DNA of 64,000 bases, taken from the NCBI RefSeq assembly GCF_900115345.1, contig NZ_FOWC01000006.1, positions 186,001 through 250,000 of the forward strand. The letters are read 5' to 3'. Positions 16,690-26,186 of the stretch are shown in pieces (within the stretch, counting starts at the first letter, position 1; each line of letters begins with the position of its first letter). Source of the stretch: Amycolatopsis rubida (GTDB lineage Bacteria > Actinomycetota > Actinomycetes > Mycobacteriales > Pseudonocardiaceae). Made by a program: the position numbers and the translations under genes. Below the pieces are notes generated by a model. The model was not told the DNA's origin, made no database searches, and was given only the letters and a program-made list of their open reading frames with translations.

Positions 16690-17424
16690 CAGTCATCCGA
16701 GATGGTCGTTCATGCCGTCGACCCAGTCGATGTGGCGCTGCGCGGTCGAACGCGTAAGCACGAGCCCGGCGGAAAGCGGGATCTGGTTGGGCAGCTGCGC
16801 ATGAACGTCACCCAGCCTGGCGCGGCGACCGGCACGATGGTGTCGCCGACGAGCGGCGCGCCCTTCTCCGTCGCGATGTGCGCGACGGCGGAGCCGGGAA
16901 ATGCCGCCCGCTTCGACCAGGGTGATCCCGGGCAGGATCCCTTCGGTGCCGTGCCATTCGCGGATCACCGGGTCTTCTCGCTGCACCCATTGCCGGTCCG
17001 CGGAATGCACCAGCACTGGGGACGTTCCCGAGACGGCGGCTCAGGGCCGCCTGCGAGCCCTGCAGGTGCGGGTGGCTGGCCACGATCGCCGCTGCTCCGC
17101 CGAGTTCGGCGAGCTTGTCGAGCAGCGGCCGGTCGAGAGCGTTGGGCGGATCCCGCAGCAGGGTGCCTGCTTCGGTCCGGACCAGGCAGGTCCGCCGGCC
17201 GATGCCGGACTCCGGTTCGCGATGCGGGCGGTGGATTCCCGGTTCCGGTTCTTCGCGGACCAGTTCGTGCGGGAGGGCCGCCAGTTCGTCCATCGTGGTC
17301 CGCCCCTGCCCGGAGGCGCGGACGTATTGTCGTTCGTCCGCGCGGATCCGGCAGATCCCGGCGGGCGGCTTTTCGGTGTCCGGGTGTTCGACCCCGCACG
17401 TTCGGCACAGCCAAACGGTCGTGC
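16690..17424 (-). pseudogene. MBL-fold metallo-hydrolase, multiply frameshifted
   Basis: From the 17424 end the minus strand reads TVWLCRTCGVEHPDTEKPPA then ICRIRADERQYV (a zinc-ribbon-like start), MDELAALPHELVREEPEPGI, CLVRTEAGTLLRDPPNALD and LGGAAAIVASHPHLQGSQ. A frame change near 17010 leads to VLVHSADRQWVQREDPVI and GTEGILPGITLVEAGG. A further change near 16905 leads to FPGSAVAHIATEKGAPLVGD then PVAAPGWVTFMR, and a last one to QIPLSAGLVL. The motif order (SHPH, hydroxide-site HFPG-like, GD) is that of a beta-lactamase-fold hydrolase. At least three indels, so not functional as given. Confidence 0.7.
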
Positions 17425-17475
17425 GGCCACTCTGGTATCTCTCCTCGACTTGAGGTCAAGGGCTGACCGCCGTCG

Positions 17476-18213
17476 TCACGGCGCGGCCTGCCGCCACTGT
17501 TCGGCGGCCTCGATCATGTCCTGCCGGATGTGCTGAAGCCAGTGACTGGTCGCGAGCAGCCGGGCGCCGACCACGGTGTCCCCGCCGAACAGTTCGGCGC
17601 CTTGGCGGGTGAAGCCTGCCCACTGGGCGATGCCTTCCATGCTGGCCAGCCATGCCTGCTGCCACACGTCGTCCTCGATCAGGTAATGCTCGCGGCGGCC
17701 GTTCCGCTCGCGGCGCAGCATGCCCCGTTCTTCGAGCCAGCCCACCGCCTTGGAGACCGATGCCGGGCTGACGCGCAGCCGGGCGGCGAGTTCGGCCGCC
17801 GTCCGGCTGCCCGACTCGGCGGTGAACAGGCAGATCAGAACCCGTGCCATCATCGACGGCATCCCGGTCTGGGCGGCCATCCGCGCGAACCGCGTCTCGA
17901 AGTCGCTTCGGGTCTGCGGATCGGCCGCGGCCCGGGGAGGGGGGACCGGCGGCGCGGCGGGGGCCCGGCGCCGCGCCCGCAGCCGGGCGGCCTGCTCGGC
18001 TCGGTCGGCCCGGTAGCCGTGTGCCCCGCCGTTGCGGGCGACCTCGCGGATCACCGTCGACTTCGACCTGCCCAGCCTGCGGCCGATCTCGGCGTAGCTC
18101 AGTCCGTCCGCCACCCCGGCCGCGACGCGCAGTCGTTCCGGGTAGCTCAACCTGCCGGATGGCATCAGATCGTCTCCGCCTTGCTTGTCCCAGAGCCCGT
18201 CCGGTGCATTCAT
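17476..18213 (-). CDS. Two-HTH transcriptional regulator (IS30-type HTH plus MarR/GbsR-type winged helix)
   Basis: 245 residues. An N-terminal helix-turn-helix SYAEIGRRLGRSKSTVIREV is followed by a basic Ala/Pro-rich linker. A C-terminal winged helix (TAAELAARLRVSPASVSKAV, GWLEERGMLRRERNGRREHY) resembles the GbsR/MarR group. The first HTH looks like the resolvase/IS30 transposase kind and could read a second half-site. Start ATG at 18213 is chosen because upstream in-frame sequence lies in the intergenic region shared with the P450. Divergent from that P450, so a likely local regulator. Confidence 0.82.
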   Translation of the reverse strand: MNAPDGLWDKQGGDDLMPSGRLSYPERLRVAAGVADGLSYAEIGRRLGRSKSTVIREVARNGGAHGYRADRAEQAARLRARRRAPAAPPVPPPRAAADPQTRSDFETRFARMAAQTGMPSMMARVLICLFTAESGSRTAAELAARLRVSPASVSKAVGWLEERGMLRRERNGRREHYLIEDDVWQQAWLASMEGIAQWAGFTRQGAELFGGDTVVGARLLATSHWLQHIRQDMIEAAEQWRQAAP

Positions 18214-18270
18214 CTTCAGGCCAATGCATCGATAGCAGGGCTTCTGCCTGCGTATATGCAGATTCTGTGT

Positions 18271-18300
18271 TTGCGGCTCACTAAAACATCGTCCTACTGT
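18271..18300 (+). promoter_or_regulatory. Candidate promoter of the P450 gene
   Basis: TTGCGG (18271-18276), 18-bp spacer, TACTGT (18295-18300). An imperfect AAACA-N9-TGTTT inverted repeat (18284-18302) overlaps the -10 and could be an operator for the divergent regulator. Confidence 0.35.
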
Positions 18301-18334
18301 TTCCCGCAAGAGGTTCACGGGAAGGGAGCTGGCG

Positions 18335-19516
18335 ATGACCAGCACACTGCCGGTCGAGCGTCCGGCCGGCCTGCCGTTCGACCCGCCGCGCGGGCTGGCC
18401 GAACTGCGCGAGAAGAGTCCGCTCAGCCGGTTGGACTACCCGGACGGCCACGCCGGATGGCTGGTGACCGGGCACGCCCTGGCCCGCGAGGTACTGGCCG
18501 ACCGCCGGTTCAGCGCGCGAGCCGAAGTGCGGCACCTGCCGATCTCCGGTGCTCCCGCCGGCGATCAGCCTGCGCCGCCGGGCATGTTCGCCAGCATGGA
18601 CGCACCCGAGCACACCCGCTACCGGCGGCTGCTCGCCGGCCAGTTCACCGTCCGCCGGATGCGCCGGCTGACCGAGCGGATCCAGGCCGTCGCGGACGGA
18701 TGCCTGGACGCCATGGCCGAGCGCGGCAGCCCGGCGGATGTGGTCCCGGCCCTGGCGCGGCCGCTGCCGGCGCAGACGATCTGCGAACTGCTCGGGGTTC
18801 CCTACGCCGAGCGGGACCGGTTCCAGCAGCAGGCGCTCACCCTGTTCCGGCTGGACAGCACTCCCGAGCACACCCGCGCGGCCTACGCCGCGGTCCACGG
18901 CGTCATCGGCGAACTGGTGGCAGCCAAGCGAAAAGCCCCCGCCGACGACCTGCTCAGCGACCTGACCGGCAGCGATCTCACCGACACCGAACTGGTCAAC
19001 ATCGGCTTCACCTTGCTGGGCGCGGGCCTGGACACCACCACGAACATGCTCGCACTGGGCGTCTTCGCCCTGCTCGAACATCCCGGCCAGCTCGCGCTGC
19101 TGCGCGCCGATCCTGAGCTGGCCGGCAACGCGGTCGAAGAACTGCTGCGCTACCTGAGCATCATCCCGTTCACCGTGCGCACCGCGCTGGAAGACGTCGA
19201 ACTCGCCGGCGAACAGGTGCGCGCGGGCGAGTCGGTCACCATCTCGCTGCCCGCCGCCAACCACGACCCCGCGCACTTTCCCGCACCGGACGACCTCGAC
19301 CTGCGCCGCAAGCCGAGCGGGCACGTCGCCTTCGGCCACGGCATCCACCAGTGCCTCGGGCAGCAACTCGCCCGCGTCCAGCTGCGGGTCGCCCTGCCCG
19401 CTCTGCTGACCCGGTTCCCGTCGCTGCGCCTTGCCGTGCCTGTTTCGGAGATCGCGATGCGCACCGACATGCTCATCTACGGCGTGCACCAGCTGCCCGT
19501 CGCGTGGGAGGCCTGA
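18335..19516 (+). CDS. Cytochrome P450
   Basis: 393 residues, soluble bacterial P450. I-helix oxygen-activation motif GAGLDTTTN, ExxR in AVEELLRYL, heme loop FGHGIHQCLGQQLARVQL with the Cys ligand, and early substrate-region SMDAPEHTRYRRLLAGQFT. It looks like the CYP105/CYP107-type actinobacterial class used for secondary-metabolite or xenobiotic oxidation. AAGGGAGC precedes the ATG. No ferredoxin is next to it, so electrons must come from elsewhere. The following gene is an IlvD-type dehydratase 236 bp away; whether they share a transcript is unclear. Confidence 0.93.
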   Translation: MTSTLPVERPAGLPFDPPRGLAELREKSPLSRLDYPDGHAGWLVTGHALAREVLADRRFSARAEVRHLPISGAPAGDQPAPPGMFASMDAPEHTRYRRLLAGQFTVRRMRRLTERIQAVADGCLDAMAERGSPADVVPALARPLPAQTICELLGVPYAERDRFQQQALTLFRLDSTPEHTRAAYAAVHGVIGELVAAKRKAPADDLLSDLTGSDLTDTELVNIGFTLLGAGLDTTTNMLALGVFALLEHPGQLALLRADPELAGNAVEELLRYLSIIPFTVRTALEDVELAGEQVRAGESVTISLPAANHDPAHFPAPDDLDLRRKPSGHVAFGHGIHQCLGQQLARVQLRVALPALLTRFPSLRLAVPVSEIAMRTDMLIYGVHQLPVAWEA

Positions 19517-19752
19517 CCTGTGGCGAAAGGGTGCTCGGTCCTGCCCGGGATGCGCGCACAAGGGGCGGGCCGCATCGTCATCGTCTCCGGTCCCGGCCCG
19601 CTCGACTGATCCGGTTCGCCCGGTCGAGCCGGGCCGACCGGGCTTCCCCGCCGCGCAGGCGAGGCACGCCCGGCCTGCCCCGCCTCGCCCGGGCTGCGAG
19701 CCCGGCCGGATCTGCGACGATGGTGACGATCGTGTCGACGACGGGAGCGCTG

Positions 19753-21522
19753 ATGGACGAGTCGAGCCGCCGGGATCCGTGGCGTCCGGGCCAGGACTGC
19801 CAGGCGGTGGCCACGGCCCGCTCGCTGGGCCAGGACGTGGACAAGATCCACGGGGACGCCTGGGGCGTCGTGGGCACCTTGGGCGACAGCGTCTGCTACC
19901 TCGGCGTCACGGACAAAGTCGAGGCGATCCACGAAGCACTGGCGCGCCGGATCCGCGAGCGCGACCTGCCCGTCCGGCTGCTGGCCCCGAACTACTCGGG
20001 CGGGATCTCGGACGGCCAGCGCAACGGCACGCCGCAGATGCGGTACTCGCTGATCGGCCGCGAGACGGCGAACGACGGGCTGTCGCTGCATTTCGAGGGC
20101 AGCGAGATCCGGGGAGCCGTCGCCGTGGTGGCCTGCGACAAGCCTCCGGTCGGGGCCACGGCGGCGATCCTGGAGCGCGACGTGCCCGCGGTGGTGGTGT
20201 CCGACGGGTCCATCCGGCCGGGCACGGACCCCGAGACCGGGGAAAGGATCGACCTGGTCAGCTGCTTCCAGGTCGCCGGGGACCCGGACGCGGCCAAACG
20301 CGAGCGGTGGGCGCGCAACGCGTGTCCCGGGCACGGCAGCTGCGGCGGGATCTTCACCTACAACACGATGCAGTCCTTCATCGCCGTGCTGGGGCTGGAG
20401 CCGCTGCACATGGTGTCGCCCGCGTCCGAGGATCCGCGCCGGACCGGGGAATTCCCCGGACAGATCGTGGACTGCCTGGAAATCATGACGCAGCGGGGGA
20501 TCACGCCGCGGCGGCTGGCCGCCCCGGTCGCGTTCCGCAACGCCGCCGTCGTGGCGATCGCGCTGGGCGGCTCGACGAACGTGGTCCTGCACGCGCCGGA
20601 GATCGCCCGCGCGGCCGGCCTCGACTTCTGGTCCGAGGTCATGACGCAGCAGGAGTTCAACCGGCTCTCCCGGACCGTCCCGGTGCTCGTCGACGCCCGG
20701 CCGTTCGGGCAGTACAGCATGGTGGACATCGACGAGGCCGGCGGCCTCCAGGCGGTGGTGGCGGAACTGCTCCGGCACGACCTGCTCGACGGCTCCGCCC
20801 TGACCTGCACCGGAGAGACGCTCGCCGAGCAGGTCGAACGGCTCGCCCCGCCCGCCCCGGACCGGCGGGTGGTCTTCCCTGTCACCGAGCCGTTCAAGCC
20901 CACGGGCGGCCTGCGGCTGCTGTCGGGCAACCTCGCCCCCGACGGCGGTGCGGTGATCAAGCTGGCCGGGGTCGAGACCGGTGTCGTCGACGGACGGTTC
21001 GAGGGACGGGCGCGGGTTTTCGACAGCGAGCAGGCTCTGCTGCGGGCGCTCGTCGAGACGCCGGACGAGTTCGCGGACCGGGACATGGTCGTCATCCGCT
21101 ACGAAGGGCCCAGGGGCGCTCCGGGCATGCCCGAAATGCTCGACCCGACCTCCCGCATCACCGCGCTGTGCCGGCGGAAAGGCATCTCCGTCGCGCTGAT
21201 GACCGACGCGCGGTTCTCCGGAGGATCGGTCGGCCTGGTCATCGGGCACGTCGGCCCGGAGGCCGCGCTCGGCGGACCCATCGCCCTCGTCGAAGACGGC
21301 GACACGATCACCGTCGACCTGAACACCGACACCCTCGAGTGCGCCGAACTGGCCGACCCCGGCGTCCGGCAGGCTCGCCTGGCGAAGTGGCACCAGGCCG
21401 CCGAGGCGAACGGCGGCGTCCACCCGCTGGTCCGCCCGGTGACGTCCCGCCTGCTCCGCCGCATGCGCGCACTCGCCGCCTCCGCGATCGACGGGGCGGG
21501 GATGGCGGAGGTCGTTTCCTGA
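19753..21522 (+). CDS. IlvD/Edd family dehydratase (dihydroxy-acid dehydratase-like)
   Basis: 589 residues, the family's usual length. Iron-sulfur ligands are visible in VACDKPPVG and NACPGHGSCGGIFTYNTM, and the substrate/metal loops in LALGGSTNVVLHA-like context, GLRLLSGNLAPDGGAVIK and DARFSGGSVG. The CPGHGSCGG form points to the dihydroxy-acid or sugar-acid dehydratase branch rather than 6-phosphogluconate dehydratase. ATG 19753 has GGGAG five bases upstream; ATG 19720 is the alternative. Isolated from other branched-chain amino acid genes, so it may serve sugar-acid or another hydroxy-acid pathway. It ends at a strong bidirectional terminator. Confidence 0.88.
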   Translation: MDESSRRDPWRPGQDCQAVATARSLGQDVDKIHGDAWGVVGTLGDSVCYLGVTDKVEAIHEALARRIRERDLPVRLLAPNYSGGISDGQRNGTPQMRYSLIGRETANDGLSLHFEGSEIRGAVAVVACDKPPVGATAAILERDVPAVVVSDGSIRPGTDPETGERIDLVSCFQVAGDPDAAKRERWARNACPGHGSCGGIFTYNTMQSFIAVLGLEPLHMVSPASEDPRRTGEFPGQIVDCLEIMTQRGITPRRLAAPVAFRNAAVVAIALGGSTNVVLHAPEIARAAGLDFWSEVMTQQEFNRLSRTVPVLVDARPFGQYSMVDIDEAGGLQAVVAELLRHDLLDGSALTCTGETLAEQVERLAPPAPDRRVVFPVTEPFKPTGGLRLLSGNLAPDGGAVIKLAGVETGVVDGRFEGRARVFDSEQALLRALVETPDEFADRDMVVIRYEGPRGAPGMPEMLDPTSRITALCRRKGISVALMTDARFSGGSVGLVIGHVGPEAALGGPIALVEDGDTITVDLNTDTLECAELADPGVRQARLAKWHQAAEANGGVHPLVRPVTSRLLRRMRALAASAIDGAGMAEVVS

Positions 21523-21573
21523 TCCGGCCGAATACGAGGGGGCGGCGGGGGAGCAGCCCCGCGGTGTGAAAGC

Positions 21574-21609
21574 GAAGGTCTCCTCGCCCAGGGCGGCGAG
21601 GAGGCCTTC
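21574..21609. terminator. Bidirectional terminator between convergent genes
   Basis: 15-bp stem GAAGGTCTCCTCGCC / GGCGAGGAGGCCTTC (one G-U), 6-nt loop at 21589-21594. Serves the dehydratase gene (+) and the lipoprotein gene (-). Confidence 0.8.
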
Positions 21610-21644
21610 ATCCCTCCACTATGGACTCAAAAGCGCGCGGGACG

Positions 21645-22169
21645 TCACCGGCATTTCACGACGCCGTCGGAGATCGCCACTCCGCCGACCGTGCCGTCGG
21701 CCGCGGGAGTGAACTCGAAGCGCCAGCCCGGCTTCTCCGCGACGGGCGGCTCGAACCGCCCGGCCGCGCCGAGCTTCAGACCGCGCGCGTCGTACGCCTT
21801 GTGCAGGTCGGCCAGCGGCGATCCGACGCCGATGCCCTCCGCGGTCCTGGCGTCGGGCGGCGCGCCCAGCTCGTGCAAGCCGTTCTTGCCGAACGACGCG
21901 CCGCCTGCCGCGGCGAACGCCTTGTCGCGCTCCTCCCGCTTGCCCGCCAGGCCGGCACTCGCCAGCGCGGAGTCGGCCGCCAGCCTGGCCTGGTCCGGCG
22001 CAGGACCGCCCTGCCAGCTCAGGACCGTGCAGCCCTCCAGCGCGGACACCGGCGCGCTGGCGAGCTTCCCGGTGGCGATGCCGCGATACCCGGCCGCACC
22101 GAACACCTCGGCGTGCGCGGCGGTCTCCGACGAACACGCCGCCAGTCCGGCGACAGCGGCGATCGCCAC
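21645..22169 (-). CDS. Putative secreted lipoprotein, function unknown
   Basis: About 174 residues from the GTG at 22169. The start is hydrophobic and ends in a lipobox GLAACSS, so export and lipid attachment are likely. A positively charged N-region is missing with this start; an upstream CTG in the same frame would add SIGR, so the true start may lie a few codons earlier. The mature part has two Cys (ALEGCTVLSW and the terminal VVKCR) that could form a disulfide closing the domain. No family recognised. Confidence 0.6.
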   Translation of the reverse strand: MAIAAVAGLAACSSETAAHAEVFGAAGYRGIATGKLASAPVSALEGCTVLSWQGGPAPDQARLAADSALASAGLAGKREERDKAFAAAGGASFGKNGLHELGAPPDARTAEGIGVGSPLADLHKAYDARGLKLGAAGRFEPPVAEKPGWRFEFTPAADGTVGGVAISDGVVKCR

Positions 22170-22559
22170 GGCCGCCCGGCCGATGGACAGGACAAAACCC
22201 TGGTGCGTCTGATTCCCCTCGTACCGGACCCAATCTCACGGGCCGTCGTTCCCGGCGCACCGAGATGTCCGGCAACCGACCGGACCCGGAGGACGTTTCC
22301 CCATTGATTACCGGGACGGCGGAACCGAGCGATCTCACGATGACCCCCATGCGCAACAATGGATCTCGGCATGGTGAAAAACGCCCAGCCGATCGCATGA
22401 ACGCGGCGCTTTTCGTGTCGTGACAGTCTCTTTCCCGGCCGATTGCAGTCTCCTTCCGCTCGCCGGCAACCGAAGACCCGATCATGATCGCTTTCGGTTC
22501 CCGGCACGACGGCCCGGCCTCCACCGGCTGGTGCGGCTGCCCGGCGGCCGCGAGGTCGT
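22170..22559. other. Roughly 390 bp with no supported gene
   Basis: Lower-GC patches and no ribosome binding site; frames open on both strands are not protein-like. Confidence 0.35.
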
Positions 22560-22821
22560 GTTCGCCCGTCCCCGGCGATCGTCCGCGCCGGGAGGGAATG
22601 ACGCGAGTGCGCCGCACACCCCCTCGTTTTCGCGATTTCCGTTCGCGGCCGCCGGTCCTGGACCTCAGGTAGCCGCGCTGGGAGCCGCCCCCGTCCCGCT
22701 TGCCCCGGCGGCCCGCGGCGCTCGGCTGCCCCCTGCGGCCGATATCCTTCGAGGCCGAGATCAGCCCCGCTGCGAGCAGAACGATGACGACCCCACCCAG
22801 GATGACGAATGCTTCCAGCAT
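22560..22821 (-). CDS. Small single-helix membrane protein, 3' end uncertain
   Basis: ATG at 22821 with a G-rich ribosome binding site. It begins MLEAFVILGGVVIVLLAAGL, one membrane helix, then ISASKDIGRR and a very basic, Gly/Arg-rich tail. The frame stays open far into the lipoprotein gene, so the natural stop may have been lost by an indel; the end given is arbitrary. No family recognised. Confidence 0.35.
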
Positions 22822-23031
22822 GATTCCCCCCGTTGGCCCGCTGTTCTCCCTCATGGTCCGATGCCGCCACTCTAGGCCGGTCCGGGGCCGGCGGCGGGAA
22901 ACTTGCGGATTGCTGAGGCTCGGCAGAGCGGAATCGAGGGTCCGCGGGAATATTCCTCGCATTCCGGAACACCGAACCGCTGCGGCGGAGTGCTTCACGA
23001 CCCCGTGCTTCGAGCGGCCGGAGCGGAGATA

Positions 23032-23051
23032 GATCCGTACCCCTACGGTCC
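23032..23051 (-). promoter_or_regulatory. Inverted-repeat motif upstream of the S1 protease
   Basis: CCGTA-CCCC-TACGG forms a perfect 5-bp inverted repeat about 75 bp before the protease start. Its complement, GGACCGTAGGGGTACGGATC, matches 15 of 20 positions of a site at 26283-26302 between the subtilisin and LuxR-type genes. The rest of the 300-bp gap (22822-23121) holds nothing else I can name. Confidence 0.35.
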
Positions 23052-23121
23052 GGTTCCCGGATTGCGACCGCGCGGCCGGGCACCGGAAGGTGACTTTCCA
23101 GTCCTAGGAAAGGAAACCGCT

Positions 23122-24600
23122 GTGAAGAGACCCCACCGGACACTGGGCTTGCTGGCCGCCGGGCTGGCCGTCCTCTCCGCACCGCTGCTCGACGGCACGG
23201 CCCAAGCGGCACAACCGGCACAACCGGCACACCCGGCTCCGAACGCCGCCGCGGTGGCCCCGACCGGAGACACGCACATCCCGCCCGCCATGCGGCCGCA
23301 GTTCTACCACGGGCAGGACAGTTCGGTCGCGGAGTTCCCGTTCATCATCGCCGGGCTGCGCGAGGGCGGCCCGCGTCCGCAGGGCCAGACCTGCACCGGC
23401 TCGGTCGTCGCGCCGCGCAAGATCCTCATCGCGGCGCACTGCAAGGCCTCCGAGGGCAAGAAGACGTTCCTGTACGGCCTCGACGACCTGAACGCGGGCG
23501 GCGGCACCCGGCTCGGCGTCGTCAGTTACGAGACCCACCCCAAATACGTGAACTTCGACCAGGGCTACGACGTCGCGATCGTCACCACGGACGCGGACAT
23601 CCCGGTGCCGAACGGCCAGTACGCCAAGGTGGCCACCTCCGCGGACACCGAGCTCAACCAGCCCGGCAAGAACGGCGTCGGCGTCGGCTACGGCAAGAAG
23701 GACTTCAACGACGACTCGCGGGACGTCACCGTCGACAAAGCGACGCTGCCGATCCGCGAGGGCTCGAACTGCCAGGGCGTCGGGGCCGGTTTCCAGGACG
23801 CCACGATGATCTGCGCCGGCTACTCCAACGGCGACCCGACGATCCTGCCCGGCGACAGCGGCGGCCCGCTGATCGTGGACGGCAAGGTGGTCGGCGTCGC
23901 TTCGTGGAGCCGCAGCGACTTCAAGTGGTACAGCGTCTACGGCAGGCTCAACAACGACATGGGCGACTGGGTCGCCGAGCAGATCGGGAACGTCGGCAAC
24001 GACAGCTTCTCCCTCGGCGTCAGCCCGGGTTCGGTCCAGGTCGACCCGGGCAAGTACATCTCGGCCACGGTCACCAGCCAGGCAGGCGAGAACGGCGCCG
24101 AAAAGGTCGATCTCACCGCGTCCGGGCTCCCCAGCGGCGCGAAAGCGACCTTCCAGCCCGCCGGCATCACTTCGGGCGGCACCGCCAAGCTGACCATCGA
24201 AACCGCGGCCAGCACCCCCGAAGGCTCTTACCCGGTCACGATTTCCGGCAAGGGCGCCACGGACACCGCCACCCTGAAGCTCACGCTCACCGTCGGCACG
24301 GGCGCCCCGGCCGATGACGTCAAGGTCGCCGTGACGCCCGGAAGCGGCTCGGCCGGAGCGGGTTCGTTCAGCAGCGTGACCGTGTCGGCGACCGGCGGGA
24401 CGGGCTCGCTCAAGCTGTCCGCCTCCGGTTCCGGGCTGCCGATCGCCCCGTTCTTCAACCCGCAGGCCGTTTCCTCCGGCGGCAGCTCGACGATGCAGGT
24501 GGTCGCGCCCTTCCAGGCGGGCACCTACCCGATCACCGTCACCGCCACCGACGGAAACGGCAAGAGCGGCAGCGCCACCTACACCCTCACCGTCCGGTGA
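23122..24600 (+). CDS. Secreted trypsin-like (S1) serine protease with two Ig-like C-terminal domains
   Basis: 492 residues from GTG 23122 (AGGAAAGGAAACC upstream). Sec signal peptide (VKRPHRTLGLLAAGLAVLSA). Catalytic triad: His in KILIAAHCKA, Asp in YDVAIVTTDAD, Ser in LPGDSGGPLIVDG; Cys pairs flank His and Ser. From about residue 290 two beta-rich repeats follow (SLGVSPGSVQVDPG and VKVAVTPGSGSAGAGSF starts, each ending in strand patterns LKLTLTVG / YTLTVR). These are bacterial Ig-like modules that probably bind polymer or substrate. A terminator follows directly. Extracellular endopeptidase is the expected role. Confidence 0.93.
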   Translation: MKRPHRTLGLLAAGLAVLSAPLLDGTAQAAQPAQPAHPAPNAAAVAPTGDTHIPPAMRPQFYHGQDSSVAEFPFIIAGLREGGPRPQGQTCTGSVVAPRKILIAAHCKASEGKKTFLYGLDDLNAGGGTRLGVVSYETHPKYVNFDQGYDVAIVTTDADIPVPNGQYAKVATSADTELNQPGKNGVGVGYGKKDFNDDSRDVTVDKATLPIREGSNCQGVGAGFQDATMICAGYSNGDPTILPGDSGGPLIVDGKVVGVASWSRSDFKWYSVYGRLNNDMGDWVAEQIGNVGNDSFSLGVSPGSVQVDPGKYISATVTSQAGENGAEKVDLTASGLPSGAKATFQPAGITSGGTAKLTIETAASTPEGSYPVTISGKGATDTATLKLTLTVGTGAPADDVKVAVTPGSGSAGAGSFSSVTVSATGGTGSLKLSASGSGLPIAPFFNPQAVSSGGSSTMQVVAPFQAGTYPITVTATDGNGKSGSATYTLTVR

Positions 24601-24604
24601 CCGC

Positions 24605-24641
24605 ACGGTGCGCCGCGGCCAGCCGGACCGCGGCGCACCGT
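24605..24641. terminator. Bidirectional terminator between S1 protease and subtilisin
   Basis: Perfect 14-bp stem ACGGTGCGCCGCGG (24605-24618) / CCGCGGCGCACCGT (24628-24641), 9-nt loop, in the 50-bp gap of two convergent genes. Confidence 0.85.
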
Positions 24642-24650
24642 CTCCCCGGG

Positions 24651-26186
24651 TCAGAAGGTGATCGAGAATCCCTCGATCGAACCGGTGTCGAACCGGTTCA
24701 CGTCCTTGACGCTCAGCTTCCACGTTCCGTTCGCCGCTTCCGCGGAGGCGTCCACGGTGTAGGTGGTGTGCACGCCGGCCGCCTCGCCGATCCCGCCGGA
24801 CTTGCGCAGCGAGTACACCTTTCCGCTCGGGCCGACGAGGTCTGCCGCGAGGTCCGCGGTGTAGGTGTGGGCGATGTCCACCTTCACCGGGAGGGTCGCC
24901 GAGGCCTTGCCGTCGCAGCTGTCCTGGGTCACCGAACTGGTCACCGCGGCGCCGGCGTCCGGAATGGCCACCGGCGTGGTGTTCGACTTGACGCCGCACT
25001 TCGGGGCGGGCCCGGTGCCGCCGATGAAGGAGACATTCAGCAGTTTGTTCGGCGAACCGCTGCCCGCGTTCTTGATCACGCCGCCGACCGCGCCGGACAC
25101 CAGGGCGTCTTGCGTCTGCTGCGCGGTGGCGCCCGGGCTGGCGGCGAGGTAGAGCGCTGCCGCGCCGGTGACGTGCGGCGTGGCCATCGACGTCCCGCTC
25201 ATGTTCGCGGTGCTGCCGCTGGACAGCCCGAGGGACGTGATGTTGTTGCCGGGCGCGAAAATGTCGGTGCAGGAACCGTAGTTCGAGAACGACGCCCGGT
25301 TGTCGTTCTCGTCGGAGGCGTTCACCGTGATCGCCTCCGGCACGCGGGCCGGGCTGGTGCCGCACGCGTCGGTCGAGGAGTTCCCGGCGGCGACGGAGTA
25401 GACCACGCCGGAAGCGATGGACTTCTTGATCGCGTCGTCGCCGGCCCCGACCTGGTCCATGGTCAGGCTCATGTTCGCCACGGCGGGCTTGGCCGCGTTC
25501 GCGGTGACCCACTCGATCGCGTCCACCGCCGCGGAGTCCGGGCCGTTGCCGGAACAGTCGTTGCCGAGCACCTTGAGCGCGACGATCTTCGCCTTCTTCG
25601 CCACGCCGTAGGTCTTGCTGCCGATCGTGCCCGCGGTGTGCGAACCGTGCCCGTTGCAGTCGATGCCGTCGCCGCCGACGAAGTCCTTGCCGACGCTCGC
25701 GCGACCCTCGTACTCCGGGTTGTCCGGCTTGATCCCGGTGTCGAGGTCGTAGGCGGTGACGCCTTCTCCGGTGTTGGGGTAGGCGTACGCGTGGTCGAGC
25801 GGCAGGTTTTTCTGGTCGATCCGGTCGAGGCCCCAGGTCGGGTTCTGCTGGCTGCCGGCGATCCTGGCGGTGCCGTCCTCGTAGACGGTGCGCACGGCCG
25901 GATCGGCGGCGAGCCGGCGCGCCTGCCGGTCGGTCATCCCGCGCACGGAGAACCCGCGGAGCGCGACCGAGTAAGTCGAGCGGACTTCGCCGCCGTAACG
26001 CTGCGTGAGCGAAGCCGCCGAGGATTGCCCGCCGTAAGCGTCCTTGAGCGCCACGATGTATTGGTCGCCATAGTGGTGTTTCGCCGCTACCACGGTGCCT
26101 TCGGCCGCCTGTGCCACGCCCGCCGTGCCCAGCGCCGCCGCGCCGAACACGGCGAGCGCCAAAGCCGTCGTTGCCTTTCCGCGCAT
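24651..26186 (-). CDS. Secreted S8 subtilisin-like protease with I9 prodomain and P-domain
   Basis: 511 residues. Sec signal (MRGKATTALALAVFGAAALG), inhibitor I9-type propeptide (QYIVALKDAYGG through residues ~110), then the catalytic domain: Asp in TAYDLDTGIKPD, His in GHGSHTAGTIG, Asn in VYSVAAGNSSTD, Ser in NMSGTSMATPHVTGAAA. A C-terminal beta domain (DIAHTYTADLAADLVGPSG to VNRFDTGSIEGFSITF) has the P/Homo B proprotein-convergin pattern, usually a stability or calcium domain. The Asp motif is D-L-D-T-G instead of the common V-I-D-T-G. Divergent from the LuxR-type regulator, which is its natural candidate controller. Confidence 0.94.
   Translation of the reverse strand: MRGKATTALALAVFGAAALGTAGVAQAAEGTVVAAKHHYGDQYIVALKDAYGGQSSAASLTQRYGGEVRSTYSVALRGFSVRGMTDRQARRLAADPAVRTVYEDGTARIAGSQQNPTWGLDRIDQKNLPLDHAYAYPNTGEGVTAYDLDTGIKPDNPEYEGRASVGKDFVGGDGIDCNGHGSHTAGTIGSKTYGVAKKAKIVALKVLGNDCSGNGPDSAAVDAIEWVTANAAKPAVANMSLTMDQVGAGDDAIKKSIASGVVYSVAAGNSSTDACGTSPARVPEAITVNASDENDNRASFSNYGSCTDIFAPGNNITSLGLSSGSTANMSGTSMATPHVTGAAALYLAASPGATAQQTQDALVSGAVGGVIKNAGSGSPNKLLNVSFIGGTGPAPKCGVKSNTTPVAIPDAGAAVTSSVTQDSCDGKASATLPVKVDIAHTYTADLAADLVGPSGKVYSLRKSGGIGEAAGVHTTYTVDASAEAANGTWKLSVKDVNRFDTGSIEGFSITF

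Noticed and set aside
17449..17460. CTTGAGGTCAAG, resembling half of a SoxR/MerR operator.
   Set aside because: The second half-site at the proper distance is missing, no MerR gene is near, and the adjacent MBL gene is broken.
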